The notes under the pieces: generated by a model
What the model was told of the DNA's origin: nothing
What the model saw: the letters and a program-made list of their open reading frames with translations, nothing else
Databases searched by the model: none
From: Palleronia rufa
GTDB taxonomy: Bacteria > Pseudomonadota > Alphaproteobacteria > Rhodobacterales > Rhodobacteraceae
DNA length: 64,000 nt
Direction: 5' to 3'
Assembly: GCF_000743715.1 (NCBI RefSeq)
Contig: NZ_JQEY01000004.1
Coordinates: 161,937-225,936, forward strand
Program-made: the position numbers and the translations under genes
In this document: positions 8,681-17,889 of the stretch, piece after piece
How positions within the stretch are numbered: the first letter of the stretch is position 1
Layout of the letters: every line of letters begins with the position of its first letter

Positions 8681-9912
8681 TGCCGGACGATGGTGGCGTT
8701 GGCGCGAAGCTCGGCCAGCAGGTTGTCGGCCCGGCGCCCGACGCGGCGCTGGACCAGCGCGTTGCGGACCTGGCCCAGATTGGGCGCTTCGGCATCCGCG
8801 GCCCGGTAGGACCGGCCGCAGAGCATCAGGAGCACCAGCGTCTGCCCGTCGGCGCGTGTGAGGCCGGTGGAGACCTCCCCGGGGTCCAGCCGGGCCAGTT
8901 CCAGCGCCACGTCCGACGGGATTTCCGCGACGGGACGGCTGTCGCGCCGGAGCCGGGCCGGGTCGGCCCCCTGGGCCACGGCGTAGAGATCGTCGCAGGT
9001 ATCCACGCGCGCGTCGATGCGCGCGGCTTCGGCCAGGGCCTGCGGGGACCGGCCGCCGGGGATGTCATAGGCGGCGTAGTCGATGGATGTGGGCACGCCC
9101 TGGGGCACGATCTCATCGACCTGGCGGAGCTGGAAGAAGGCCAGCGCATTGGGCAGCGGGATCGGCGCGGTGACCTGTCCGGGTTCCAGGGCCAGGATCG
9201 CCTGGCCGAGCTGCGGCGGAAGGTTGGCCAGTTCCAGCCAGTCGATCCGGCCGCCGCGGGTGCGCGAGGGGGTGGCGGAATACTCCCGCGCGGCGGCGGC
9301 GAAGGCATCGAAGGAGGTGATCGAAGAAATCTGCGGCGCCAGGGACTGCGCCCGGGCGGCGCGGTCGGGGGTGTTCGCCGGAATGATCAGCTCATTGAGC
9401 AGCACCCGCAGTCGCGGCGCGGGGGGCGCGTCGGCCGCGCGCTCGACCTCGTCCTCCTCGATCCGGGTGGTGTCACCGAAGCGGGCGCGCACCACCTGGC
9501 GCCAGGCGACACCGGCGCGGACGAAATCCTCGAACGTGGTCACGTCGACGCCGCCGCGGGCGATCTGGGCCACGAACGCTTCACGGGTGAGGTTGGCGCG
9601 GCCGGCGAATTCGGTCATCCCGTCGAGCACCTCCTGGCGGGTGACCTCGATTCCCGCGCGCCGCGCTTCGGCAAGTTGCAGGCGTTCGTCGATCAGGTCG
9701 CTCAGCGCCTTGTCGCGCGTGGCGTCGGGGGCGTTGAAGAGCTGGAGCAGCTTCTGGCGCTGGTCGACCTCGAAGGCGGTGACCACGGTCTCGTCCACGG
9801 TGGCGGCCGGGGCGAACATGTTCTGCGCGGCCCCGGGCAGCGGAGCGCCCGCCGCGAGGACGGCCGCCAGCACGGCGCCGAGGGCGAGGGATCTGGGAAA
9901 GAGGGTCATCAT
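8677..9912 (-). CDS. SurA-like periplasmic peptidyl-prolyl isomerase / outer membrane protein chaperone
   Basis: The 411-residue protein has a signal peptide (about residues 1-28, hydrophobic core then PGAAQ) and a SurA N-terminal chaperone domain (VDETVVTAFEVDQRQKLLQLF onwards), followed by a diverged parvulin-type PPIC region around residues 170-270 (LLNELIIPANTPDRA). SurA escorts beta-barrel precursors such as LptD to the BAM complex. Two tandem ATGs (9912 and 9909) are equally possible starts. The gene sits directly between lptD and pdxA as surA does in many proteobacteria. The second isomerase domain of E. coli SurA is not evident, so isomerase activity is uncertain. Confidence 0.85.
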   Translation of the reverse strand: MMTLFPRSLALGAVLAAVLAAGAPLPGAAQNMFAPAATVDETVVTAFEVDQRQKLLQLFNAPDATRDKALSDLIDERLQLAEARRAGIEVTRQEVLDGMTEFAGRANLTREAFVAQIARGGVDVTTFEDFVRAGVAWRQVVRARFGDTTRIEEDEVERAADAPPAPRLRVLLNELIIPANTPDRAARAQSLAPQISSITSFDAFAAAAREYSATPSRTRGGRIDWLELANLPPQLGQAILALEPGQVTAPIPLPNALAFFQLRQVDEIVPQGVPTSIDYAAYDIPGGRSPQALAEAARIDARVDTCDDLYAVAQGADPARLRRDSRPVAEIPSDVALELARLDPGEVSTGLTRADGQTLVLLMLCGRSYRAADAEAPNLGQVRNALVQRRVGRRADNLLAELRANATIVRQ

Positions 9913-9949
9913 GCGGCTCGTTGTTCGGGCGTGACTGACTGGGGGCATA

Positions 9950-12055
9950 TCATCCCTTGCAGATCTTTCGATAGCTTTCGTCGTTCCGCCCGCTGCCGAA
10001 CCCGGCAAGGGAAACCTGGACGCCCAGGGATGTGGTCGGTTCGATCAGGGCGGTCTCCGTGAAACGGCGGTTGACGCTGAACTCGACCTCTATGCATTCG
10101 GTCCGGTAGACAAGGCCCACGCCAGCCTCTGCCGCCTGGTCGCGGTTGAAGTCGTAGCGGGATTCGAAGCTGCCGATCCAGTGCCGCGAAAGGCGCAGAT
10201 CACCGTCCAGGATCAGCTCATGGGTGTCGCGGGGGCGGTTCTCGCGCCGTTCGCCGTCGAGCCAGACATAGGCGCCTTCCAGCCCGAAGCGGTCGGTGCG
10301 CAGCGCCAGGCGGGTTTCCGTCTTCTTGGTGTCGAAGCCGGCGTTGAAGACCGATCGCGCGGTCAGGTCCAGCATGGCGCCAAAGCTGAGCCGCCCGGCC
10401 AGCAGCCAGTCCGACCGGTCGCCAGCAAGTCCGGTGCCGGGAAAGAACGCCTTGACCGCTTCGGTGCGCAGAATCCGGCCGAAGGTCAGTCCGATGCCGG
10501 TGCCGTCGGTGTTGTAGCCCGTGTAGCTGATACCGACATTGGCGCGCAGCCCGGTTTCGATGGCGTCGTCACCGGGAAAGCGGCTGAGCGCGTAGAGATT
10601 GCCCTCATCGAACTCGACCAGCTGGCTGTCCTCGTTCGGAACGGTATCGCCGCTCTGGCGCGTATAGGCCAGCTGGACCACCGGCTCGATCAGGTGATGG
10701 GTGCCGGCAGCCCCCGTGCGCTGGAGCGGCAGGCGCAGTTCCGTCGCCAGCGTTCCGGCCAGACGCATGGGCGTGGCGTCGAAGCGGCTGTCCTGCTCCA
10801 CCGCGTAGAAAGTGCCGGCCAGGCGGGCGCGGTTCTGCCAGACCAGACCCGGCCCAAGGATGTCGCGGTTGAACCAGTCGGCGTTCAGGCCGATTTCGGC
10901 CGTGTCGCGGCCCAGCTGGTCGATGTCTGAGGCGCGGTAGATCGACGCGGCGTCGAGTCCCAGGCGCAGCTCTCCCGGGCCGATCCGGTACCGGCGTTCG
11001 AGCACCAGATCGGTGACGAGAGACGGCAGCCGGTCCTCGATCGCGACCTCGCCCTCGCGCAGGGTCGTGTAGTCGGTCAGGCTGGCGCGGAAGAGCTTGT
11101 CGCGGCTGACCTTCAGGATCCGGCCTTCCGTCCTGAGGCGGTCCTTGTCGGAATAGTCGTAATCGACCAGGTAGGCCTCGTCCGACACCGCCTCGACGTC
11201 GAATTCCAGCCGGTAGTCGCGCGGCAGCGCGAAGGCCGCGTCGCCGATCACGTACCAGCGGGTCGCATCGCGGCGGATGTCGTCGCGCGACACCGCCCCC
11301 GCCACATTGATGGCGCCGAAGGACAGCGTCTGGCGGTACCGCGTCTCCAGCGTGGTCGTCCGGTTCGACAGGTAGGGCGTCAGGGTCAGGTCGGCATTGT
11401 CCCCCGCCGTCACGAACAGCGGCACCTTGGCGCCCAGCCCCAGTTGGCTGTTCGAGCGCAGGCGCGGGATCAGCACCCCGGTGACGCGGCTGCGGGTCGG
11501 GTCGGCCAGCCGCAGGCGCGGGAAATAGGCCACCGGCACACCGAAGAGCCGGAATGTCGCGCGGTCGAAATAGAGCAGCCGTTCCTGACGGTCGTGGATC
11601 ACCTTGGCCGCCCGGATTTCCCAGACCGGGGTGGGGTTTGCGGCGCATACCTCACATGAGGAGGCGACCGTGTTGGACAGCTGCACGTAGCGTTCTCCGA
11701 CCCGCGCGATCTGTGTCGCGGCCAGTTGCAGCTGCCGGTCGAGCACCAGGCGCGCCGAGCGCAGGATGCCGTTGCTGAGGTCGGGGTCGAGCGCGGCGCT
11801 GTCGGCCAGCAGCACCGAGTTCTGCCCGTCGTCCAGGGTGATCGGGCCGTCGATCAGCAGCCGGTCCGCCGACCGGTCATAGACGATCCGCGAGGCGGTC
11901 AGCAGCGCGCCCTGGTAGGCGACCTGGACGTTGCCTTCGGCGATGAGGCGGTTGTCGTTGGCGATCCGCACCGAGTCCGCCAGAAGCGTGGCGGTCTGGG
12001 CCAGGGCGCCGGCGGGCGCCAGGCACAAGAGCAGCCACAGGGCCAGCGCGCGCAT
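9950..12055 (-). CDS. lptD: LPS-assembly protein LptD
   Basis: This 701-residue outer membrane protein has a signal peptide (MRALALWLLLCLAPAGALAQ), an OstA/LptA-like beta-jellyroll (about residues 22-130: ADSVRIANDNRLIAEGNVQV) and a large C-terminal beta-barrel with alternating aromatic strands. With LptE it inserts lipopolysaccharide into the outer leaflet. A Cys pair in SSCEVCAANPTPVW, conserved in alphaproteobacterial forms, could form a disulfide. The start codon shares one base with the lptG stop (TGATG), so expression should be coupled to the inner-membrane Lpt permeases, and a SurA-like chaperone follows 37 bases downstream. Confidence 0.96.
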   Translation of the reverse strand: MRALALWLLLCLAPAGALAQTATLLADSVRIANDNRLIAEGNVQVAYQGALLTASRIVYDRSADRLLIDGPITLDDGQNSVLLADSAALDPDLSNGILRSARLVLDRQLQLAATQIARVGERYVQLSNTVASSCEVCAANPTPVWEIRAAKVIHDRQERLLYFDRATFRLFGVPVAYFPRLRLADPTRSRVTGVLIPRLRSNSQLGLGAKVPLFVTAGDNADLTLTPYLSNRTTTLETRYRQTLSFGAINVAGAVSRDDIRRDATRWYVIGDAAFALPRDYRLEFDVEAVSDEAYLVDYDYSDKDRLRTEGRILKVSRDKLFRASLTDYTTLREGEVAIEDRLPSLVTDLVLERRYRIGPGELRLGLDAASIYRASDIDQLGRDTAEIGLNADWFNRDILGPGLVWQNRARLAGTFYAVEQDSRFDATPMRLAGTLATELRLPLQRTGAAGTHHLIEPVVQLAYTRQSGDTVPNEDSQLVEFDEGNLYALSRFPGDDAIETGLRANVGISYTGYNTDGTGIGLTFGRILRTEAVKAFFPGTGLAGDRSDWLLAGRLSFGAMLDLTARSVFNAGFDTKKTETRLALRTDRFGLEGAYVWLDGERRENRPRDTHELILDGDLRLSRHWIGSFESRYDFNRDQAAEAGVGLVYRTECIEVEFSVNRRFTETALIEPTTSLGVQVSLAGFGSGRNDESYRKICKG

Positions 12056-13149
12056 CAGCCGTCCTCCCAGTGGAGCAGAAGTCCCAGCGGCAGCAGGATC
12101 GCCGCGACCGGGGGGCCCCAGGCGGCCAGTCCGGGGGGGATCTGACCGCTCTCGCCCAGGATCTGCGCGAAATTGCGGATGAAGAAAAGGACGAAGCCCA
12201 GACTCAGCGCCGAAAGCACCATCGTGCCGGCCCGCGCGACGCGGGTGTGGCGCATGGTGAACACCGCGCCGGTCAGCACCATGGCCACCAGCAGGACCGG
12301 CAGAGCCAGTTCCACCTGAAGATAGACGGCGTGGCGGCGCGCGGAGAAACCCGCGGCGCGCATCTCCGCGATGAAGCCCGGCAGGGCCCAGATCGGAACC
12401 GTCGCAGGGTCTCCGAAACTGTCGAGGATCTGGCTGGCGGTCAGCGTCGACGGCAGGCGCAGGGTTTCATGGCTCTGGGCCGATTGCTCCGGGTTCGGCG
12501 CGTCGAAGCGCCATTCCTTGGCGTCGGCGATGGTCCAGCCGCCATCCTCAAGCCGGGCGCGCGCCGCCTCGATCCGGTAGGCCGGTCCGCCGGAGGGCGT
12601 GAACCCGATGAAGCTGACGCCGGTCAGGTCGGTGCCGTCCGCATTGGCCCCGTCGGCATGGATCACCGTCTGGCCCGTGGCGCCACCCTGCCGCAGCCAG
12701 ACCCCCTCATCGGACAGAGCCAGGGTAGACCGGGTGCGCCCCTCCAGCCGGTCCTGCAGCATGTCGTACTGCCGGGTGGTGGCGGCCACGATCGGGTTGA
12801 CCACGGTCACGGCGCCGAGGCCGATCAGCAGCGTGACCACCACCGGCCCGAAGAGCGACAGATAGGCCGACCGGCCAGAGGCGCGGCTGACCACCAGTTC
12901 CGACGTGCGCGCCAGCGACAGGAAGAGCGTCAGCGTGGTGATGATGACCAGCAGCGGCAGGATCGCATAGAGCGTTTCCGGCACCGACAGCAGGGTCATG
13001 GCGGCAAGGGCCGGAAAGGAAACGCCTTCGCCTTCGAACCGGCGGACCTGCTCGACCAGATTGATGAGCACCAGGATGCCGAAGAAGACCGACATGACGA
13101 ACAGGAAGGTCGTCAGGAACCGGCGGGCGAAGTAGACGTGCAGGATCAT
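12055..13149 (-). CDS. lptG: LPS export ABC transporter permease LptG
   Basis: The 364-residue protein has the YjgP/YjgQ-family architecture: three N-terminal membrane helices (residues about 12-35, 55-78, 98-120), a periplasmic beta-jellyroll domain (about 130-265) and three C-terminal helices. The family sequence RTSELVVSRASGRS, which contacts the LptB ATPase, is present near residue 82. LptG pairs with LptF and LptB to pull lipopolysaccharide from the inner membrane. Its start overlaps the lptF end by four bases, and its stop overlaps the lptD start. Confidence 0.95.
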   Translation of the reverse strand: MILHVYFARRFLTTFLFVMSVFFGILVLINLVEQVRRFEGEGVSFPALAAMTLLSVPETLYAILPLLVIITTLTLFLSLARTSELVVSRASGRSAYLSLFGPVVVTLLIGLGAVTVVNPIVAATTRQYDMLQDRLEGRTRSTLALSDEGVWLRQGGATGQTVIHADGANADGTDLTGVSFIGFTPSGGPAYRIEAARARLEDGGWTIADAKEWRFDAPNPEQSAQSHETLRLPSTLTASQILDSFGDPATVPIWALPGFIAEMRAAGFSARRHAVYLQVELALPVLLVAMVLTGAVFTMRHTRVARAGTMVLSALSLGFVLFFIRNFAQILGESGQIPPGLAAWGPPVAAILLPLGLLLHWEDG

Positions 13150-14267
13150 GCCGGCGCCGCCGTGGCTTTGCGGCGCGTCGGCTGTCCGGCATAGATCAGC
13201 AGGCCCACCGCGACCGCCAGCGCCGCGAGGGTCGGCAGATAGAGCAGGGGCCAGGCTGCGGCGTTAGCACCCACCGCGTCGAGCGACAGGTTGTCGCCCA
13301 GATCGTAGACCACCAGCGCGACCAGCGCCGCGGCCACCTGCCGCCAGGCGGCAAAGCGCGAGAACCCGCCCAGCAGCATCACCGCAAATCCGAGCACCGG
13401 CGCGACGAGCGCCTGCGCGCCCTGCGTAGTGCGCTTGTGCAAGGTAAGTGCGATGGCGCCCGGGCCGGCGCCGGTCTCCGCACGCACGGCGTCGGGGGCG
13501 GTCAGCAACTCTGCCGAGCCGATCTGGTCCAGGTCACGGGGTCCGGCTTGAACAATGTCCACCAGGTCGCTGACGTCGAAGGAGAAGTCGTCGAACCTGG
13601 TGGTGCCGAGGCGTCCCTCGGCGGGGTCGTACCGCTGCGACATGCCGTCGAACATCACCAGGCGGGGGCCGTCGTCCCGGCGCAGCAGAAGCGCGCGCTC
13701 GGCGGTATAGACGGTCTCTGTGCCGGGCGCGCGCCGGTCCGCCAGAAAGACCGAGCGCAGCTCTCCCGCGGGCGTGATCTCACCGATGAACAGGGTGACG
13801 CCGTTGCCGGGGTTGAGGAACTGTCCTTCCGTCAGCAGGCCGGCGGTCACGTCCTCGGCGATCTCGGCGCTGCGCTGGTCCAGGCGGCCCGATGCCATGG
13901 GCGCCAGCACATGGGTCAGGATCATCGTCACCGCGCCCGCCATGACCCCGAACCCGGCCACCGCCCGGGCGCCGCGGAGCGGAGAGATGCCCGAGGCCTG
14001 GATCACCACCAGCTCTGAGTCGCCGCGCATCCGGTTGGTGGCGTAGACCGCCGCGGCGAAGGCCGCGATCGGCAGCACCACGCGAATCACGTTGGGCAAA
14101 GCCAGCGCCGAGAACTCCAGGAAGACGGCCGCGGAATGGCCGTTCTGGATCAGCCGGTCGAACAGGAGGAGCGCGCGGTTGATCCAGTAGACCGCCACCA
14201 GCACGAGGCTGAAGAACCCGAACAGGGTCAGAAGCTGCGACAGCAGGTATCTGTCGAATGTCCGCAC
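13146..14267 (-). CDS. lptF: LPS export ABC transporter permease LptF
   Basis: LptF is the partner permease of LptG; this copy has about 373 residues with the same fold: helices near the N-terminus (LLTLFGFFSLVLVAVYWINR), a periplasmic jellyroll region (about 125-260) and C-terminal helices. The LptB-contacting sequence RMRGDSELVVIQASG is seen. The start is taken as GTG at 14267 (VRTFDRYLLSQ) because the alignment of the family begins here; another GTG lies seven codons upstream and no strong ribosome-binding site decides. It is the first gene of the lpt run, divergent from pepA with about 125 bp between, where both promoters must lie. Confidence 0.93.
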   Translation of the reverse strand: MRTFDRYLLSQLLTLFGFFSLVLVAVYWINRALLLFDRLIQNGHSAAVFLEFSALALPNVIRVVLPIAAFAAAVYATNRMRGDSELVVIQASGISPLRGARAVAGFGVMAGAVTMILTHVLAPMASGRLDQRSAEIAEDVTAGLLTEGQFLNPGNGVTLFIGEITPAGELRSVFLADRRAPGTETVYTAERALLLRRDDGPRLVMFDGMSQRYDPAEGRLGTTRFDDFSFDVSDLVDIVQAGPRDLDQIGSAELLTAPDAVRAETGAGPGAIALTLHKRTTQGAQALVAPVLGFAVMLLGGFSRFAAWRQVAAALVALVVYDLGDNLSLDAVGANAAAWPLLYLPTLAALAVAVGLLIYAGQPTRRKATAAPA

Positions 14268-14392
14268 GCCGGTCTTGCCCCGTTCCACGTCTGCGCCGGA
14301 CCCTAGACCATGGGCGCGGTCGCGGGAACTGCCTTCTGGCCAAGCCCGCGGCACTGTCCTACCTGTGGGGCGCACATCGACAGGAGCCCCCC

Positions 14393-15877
14393 ATGACCCG
14401 ACCCGCCGCGATCCGCGTCCTTGCATCAGACCCCGCCGACCTGGCCGAGCGGGACGGGGTGATCGCCGTCTTCGTCGATCCGGAGGGCGGGCTGGACGCG
14501 CTGGCCCGGCGGGTGAACAAGCTGACCCGCGGCGGTGTGGAGAAGGCGCGCGCCTCCAAGGCCTGGGAAAAGGCCGAGCCCGGCGATGCCCTAGCCCTGT
14601 CCTATCCCGCGGGCCTCGCGGCGGATGCCGTCGCGGTGGTCAAGCTGCCGATGCGCGCGGGGCCGGTCAGCGCGCGCAAGGCGGGCGTGTCGGTGGCGCG
14701 GATCGCGTCGGACAAGCCGATGACCCTGGCGCTGGGCGCGCGCAAGCGGGCCGCAGAGGTGATCCTGGGCGCGGTGCTGCGCAGCTACGACTACGCCGAC
14801 CAGCGGTCGCGCCCGGCCGGAGACGGGTCCGCGGGCGCCGGGGGCGATCCGGCCGAGGTCGTGGCCATGGTCTCCAAGCCCGAGACCGTCGACGGCGCCA
14901 CCCTTTCCGCCGTGGCGGAGGGCGTGTTCTTTGCCCGCGACCTGGTGAACGATCCCGCCAACGTGCTGACCACCACCAGCTACGGCAAGCGGCTGGAGGC
15001 GCTGTCCGAACACGGGCTGGAGGTCGAGGTCCTGGAAGAGGACCGGCTGGCAGAGCTTGGCATGGGCGCGCTTTTGTCGGTGGGGCAGGGATCCGACAGC
15101 CCGTCGAAGGTCGTGGTGATGAAATGGATGGGCGGCGGCGAAGAGGCGCCCCTGGCCCTGGTCGGCAAGGGCGTCGTGTTCGACACCGGCGGAATTTCCC
15201 TCAAGCCCGCGGCGGGCATGGAGGACATGACCATGGACATGGGCGGGTCCGCCGTGGTGGCGGGGGTGATGAAGACGCTGGCGCTGCGCAAGGCAAAGGC
15301 CAACGTGGTCGGGCTGGTCGGGCTGGTCGAGAACATGCCCTCGGGCGGGGCAACGCGGCCGGGCGACGTGGTCCGTTCGATGAAGGGCGACACCATAGAG
15401 GTCATCAACACCGATGCGGAGGGCCGGCTGGTCCTGGCGGACGTGCTCTGGTACGCGCAAGAGACGTTCTCGCCCGCCGCCATCGTGGACCTTGCGACCC
15501 TGACCGGAGCGGTCATCATCGGGCTGGGTCATCACAACGCCGGCGTGCTGTCCAACGACGACGCCTTCTGCGACCGCCTGCTGGGCGCCGCCCGTGCGGA
15601 AGGAGAGGGCGCATGGCGCCTGCCGCTGGGCAAGGAATATGCCGAGCAGCTGAAATCGCGCATCGCCGACGTCAAGAACGTGGGCGGTCGGCCGGCGGGG
15701 ACCATCACCGCGGCCGAGTTCCTGCACCGCTTCATCAAGGACGGTCAGGCCTGGGCGCATATCGACATCGCCGGGGTCGCGTCGACCTCCTTCGACAGCC
15801 CGCTGGCGCCCAAGGGGGCCACGGGCTGGGGCGTGCGCGCGCTCGACCGGCTCGTGCGCGACCATTACGAGGGCTGA
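14393..15877 (+). CDS. pepA: Leucyl aminopeptidase (M17 cytosol aminopeptidase)
   Basis: The 494-residue enzyme removes N-terminal residues from peptides using two metal ions. The family signature NTDAEGRL is intact at residues 339-346, and the metal-binding VGKGVVFDTGGISLKPAAGM precedes it; the C-terminal catalytic domain (about 180-490) is complete. The N-terminal domain is diverged, as usual in the family. The ATG at 14393 has AGGAG seven bases before it. holC follows almost immediately, a linkage also known from gamma- and alphaproteobacteria, so the two are probably co-transcribed. Confidence 0.96.
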   Translation: MTRPAAIRVLASDPADLAERDGVIAVFVDPEGGLDALARRVNKLTRGGVEKARASKAWEKAEPGDALALSYPAGLAADAVAVVKLPMRAGPVSARKAGVSVARIASDKPMTLALGARKRAAEVILGAVLRSYDYADQRSRPAGDGSAGAGGDPAEVVAMVSKPETVDGATLSAVAEGVFFARDLVNDPANVLTTTSYGKRLEALSEHGLEVEVLEEDRLAELGMGALLSVGQGSDSPSKVVVMKWMGGGEEAPLALVGKGVVFDTGGISLKPAAGMEDMTMDMGGSAVVAGVMKTLALRKAKANVVGLVGLVENMPSGGATRPGDVVRSMKGDTIEVINTDAEGRLVLADVLWYAQETFSPAAIVDLATLTGAVIIGLGHHNAGVLSNDDAFCDRLLGAARAEGEGAWRLPLGKEYAEQLKSRIADVKNVGGRPAGTITAAEFLHRFIKDGQAWAHIDIAGVASTSFDSPLAPKGATGWGVRALDRLVRDHYEG

Positions 15878-15879
15878 GA

Positions 15880-16341
15880 TTGGGCGAGGCCTATTTCTAC
15901 CACCTGACCCGCCGCAGCCTGGAGGACGTGCTGCCGCCGCTTCTGGAACGCGCGCTGGGCAACGGCTGGCGGGTGCTGGTGCGCGGGCGCAACCCGCGGC
16001 GGATGGAACATCTGGACGAGCGGCTCTGGACCCACCCGGAGGACGGGTTTCTGCCCCACGGGATGGCGGGCGGCGAGGATGACGCCCTACAGCCCGTCCT
16101 GCTGGACTGCGGCACCGGCCCCGCCGACCGCCCCTGCGTGATGAGCGTGGAGGGCGCGGAGGTCACCGTCCAGGAGGTCGCGGCGGCCGAACGGGTTTGC
16201 GTTATCTTCGACGGCGCCGACCCGGCCGCGCTGGAGCGCGCCCGGGCACAGTGGCGCGACCTGACCCGCGCCGGTGCCGCTGCGCAATACTGGTCCGAGG
16301 AGAGCGGAAGCTGGCAGAAGAAGGCCGATAGCCGGGCGTGA
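15880..16341 (+). CDS. holC: DNA polymerase III subunit chi
   Basis: HolC (chi) links the clamp-loader complex, through psi where present, to single-strand DNA-binding protein. The 153-residue protein begins GEAYFYHLTRRSLEDVLPPLL and contains the family core of ALGNGWRVLVRGRNPRRMEHL and LDERLWTHPEDGFLPHG, ending with YWSEESGSWQKKA. The likely start is TTG at 15880, only two bases after the pepA stop; no ATG or GTG is available before the conserved region. Position directly downstream of pepA supports the call. Confidence 0.92.
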   Translation: MGEAYFYHLTRRSLEDVLPPLLERALGNGWRVLVRGRNPRRMEHLDERLWTHPEDGFLPHGMAGGEDDALQPVLLDCGTGPADRPCVMSVEGAEVTVQEVAAAERVCVIFDGADPAALERARAQWRDLTRAGAAAQYWSEESGSWQKKADSRA

Positions 16342-16610
16342 CACGCCTCGATGTGCCGCTGTCGCTCTGGCGGGGCAGGAGGTCTGTCCGATCCGGTCCA
16401 TCGCCCTGTGAGCGCCGTACCCTACGACTCGCGGCAGTGCCGCCGGAACGCGGACGCGCCGCCTCTTCGGACGTCGCGGATCCGCCGCTCCCGCGTGTCA
16501 GCCGCCGCGACCGGCGCGGCTGCCAGGGGGTGCGGCCTCCCCGTGTCCCCGGATCGGGTCGCACCGGGGTGTGAAAGGCGGGACAGGCAGAGGCGGCGCT
16601 TCGGGCGCCG

Positions 16611-17198
16611 CTACGGCGTCAGGGTCAGCACGCCGTTCTCGATGGAGATCTTTCCGAAGCGCGACAGATAGCTCATCCCCAGCAATGAGCCGAACATGTC
16701 GCCGCCGTTGACGCTGGCGCCCACGTCGCGCTCGACCGCCGGACCGAATGCCACGCTGTCCAGCACGACGCGGGCCATGGGAACGGTGCCGTTGGCGGTA
16801 TAGGCGGTCCCCAGATAGGCCAGCGTGTCCGGGTCGATCCCGACCGCGCGCGCGTCCTGCTGGCTCAGCACCATGTCGGACGCGCCGGTATCGACCACGA
16901 AGCGGACGGGCTGCCCGTTCACGTCCAGCGTGACGCGGTAATGGCCGTCGCCGCTCTGCGGAACCTGCAGGCTGCCGGTCGCGGTCATGCTCTGACGGGG
17001 CGCGACCGTGCCGCGGATCTGCGGCCACAGTCCGGCCACGGCGATGGCCCCCAGAAAGATCAGCCCCCAGAGCGCCAGTTGCCGCAGCGCCGTGCCCATG
17101 TTCTGCCGGTTCGCGGCGATGAAATATCCAAAGATCGCAAGCCCGAGGAGCGAGAGATAGAGGATCGAGGCTACGGAATCACCGGTCATGCCCTGCAT
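16611..17198 (-). CDS. Membrane-anchored retropepsin-like aspartic protease (TIGR02281 type)
   Basis: The 195-residue protein has two N-terminal membrane helices (about 10-29 and 42-59) and a single retropepsin-type domain with the active-site motif VVDTGASDMVLS (Asp103). A protein with one such domain must dimerise to be active. The second half, GSLLGMSYLSRFGKISIENG, corresponds to the conserved C-terminal hydrophobic-hydrophobic-Gly region. Two in-frame ATGs (17198, 17189) are possible starts. The substrate is unknown in this family. It precedes, on the other side, 269 bp without genes, and lies 27 bp downstream of marC on the same strand. Confidence 0.85.
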   Translation of the reverse strand: MQGMTGDSVASILYLSLLGLAIFGYFIAANRQNMGTALRQLALWGLIFLGAIAVAGLWPQIRGTVAPRQSMTATGSLQVPQSGDGHYRVTLDVNGQPVRFVVDTGASDMVLSQQDARAVGIDPDTLAYLGTAYTANGTVPMARVVLDSVAFGPAVERDVGASVNGGDMFGSLLGMSYLSRFGKISIENGVLTLTP

Positions 17199-17225
17199 AT
17201 GGGGGCACCGGGGCCGCTTGCAAAG

Positions 17226-17855
17226 TCAGGCCAGAAGGCCGGTGTTGGCCAGCCCGTCCAGCACGAACTGCACCGACAGAGCCGCCAGCAGCATCCCCAG
17301 AAGGCGCGTCACCACAAGGATGCCGGTGGGTCCGAGCGCGCGCTCGATGACCTCCGACACCAGAAACAGCATCAGGACGATGGCGAAGATGACGGTCGTC
17401 ACGCCGAAGATGCCGGCCATCGCCCAGGGCGCGCCGCTGGTCTGGTCGGTCAGCAGGATGATCGACGCGATCCCGCCCGGCCCCGACAGCAGCGGGATCG
17501 ACAGCGGAAAGATCGACGGATCGTCCTCCGGTCCGCTGTCGTCGACCTCTGACTGGTCCTGCCGGCGCCGGGTGCGGCGGCCGAACAGCATCTCCAGCGC
17601 GGTCAGGAACAGCAGCAGCCCCCCGGCGATGCGGAAGGCCGGCATGGAGATCCCGATGAATCCCAGCAGCGCCTCTCCGAACAGTCCGAAGAGGAACAGG
17701 ATGGCGATGGCGGTCACGCAGGCGCGGACCGCGATCGCCCGGCGCCGGCCGCGGGTCATCCCCTGGGTCAGCGCGACGAAGATCGGCGTTGTGCCGATCG
17801 GGTCGATGACCACGAAGAGGGTCACGAAGGCGGTGACGTAGAATTCCGGGGTCAA
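17226..17855 (-). CDS. MarC family integral membrane protein
   Basis: This 209-residue protein has six predicted membrane helices and the family signature FVVIDPIGTTPIFVALTQGM at the N-terminus; residues near the centre (about 90-115, RRTRRRQDQSEVDDSGPEDD) form a charged cytoplasmic loop. MarC-type proteins have no established transport function despite the historical multiple-antibiotic-resistance name. The only start consistent with the signature is TTG at 17855, with no evident ribosome-binding site. It lies downstream of the ABC-F gene and upstream of the aspartic protease on one strand. Confidence 0.88.
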   Translation of the reverse strand: MTPEFYVTAFVTLFVVIDPIGTTPIFVALTQGMTRGRRRAIAVRACVTAIAILFLFGLFGEALLGFIGISMPAFRIAGGLLLFLTALEMLFGRRTRRRQDQSEVDDSGPEDDPSIFPLSIPLLSGPGGIASIILLTDQTSGAPWAMAGIFGVTTVIFAIVLMLFLVSEVIERALGPTGILVVTRLLGMLLAALSVQFVLDGLANTGLLA

Positions 17856-17889
17856 CGGCGCGCGTCGCCGGCGCAGGGGCGGTGCGCGC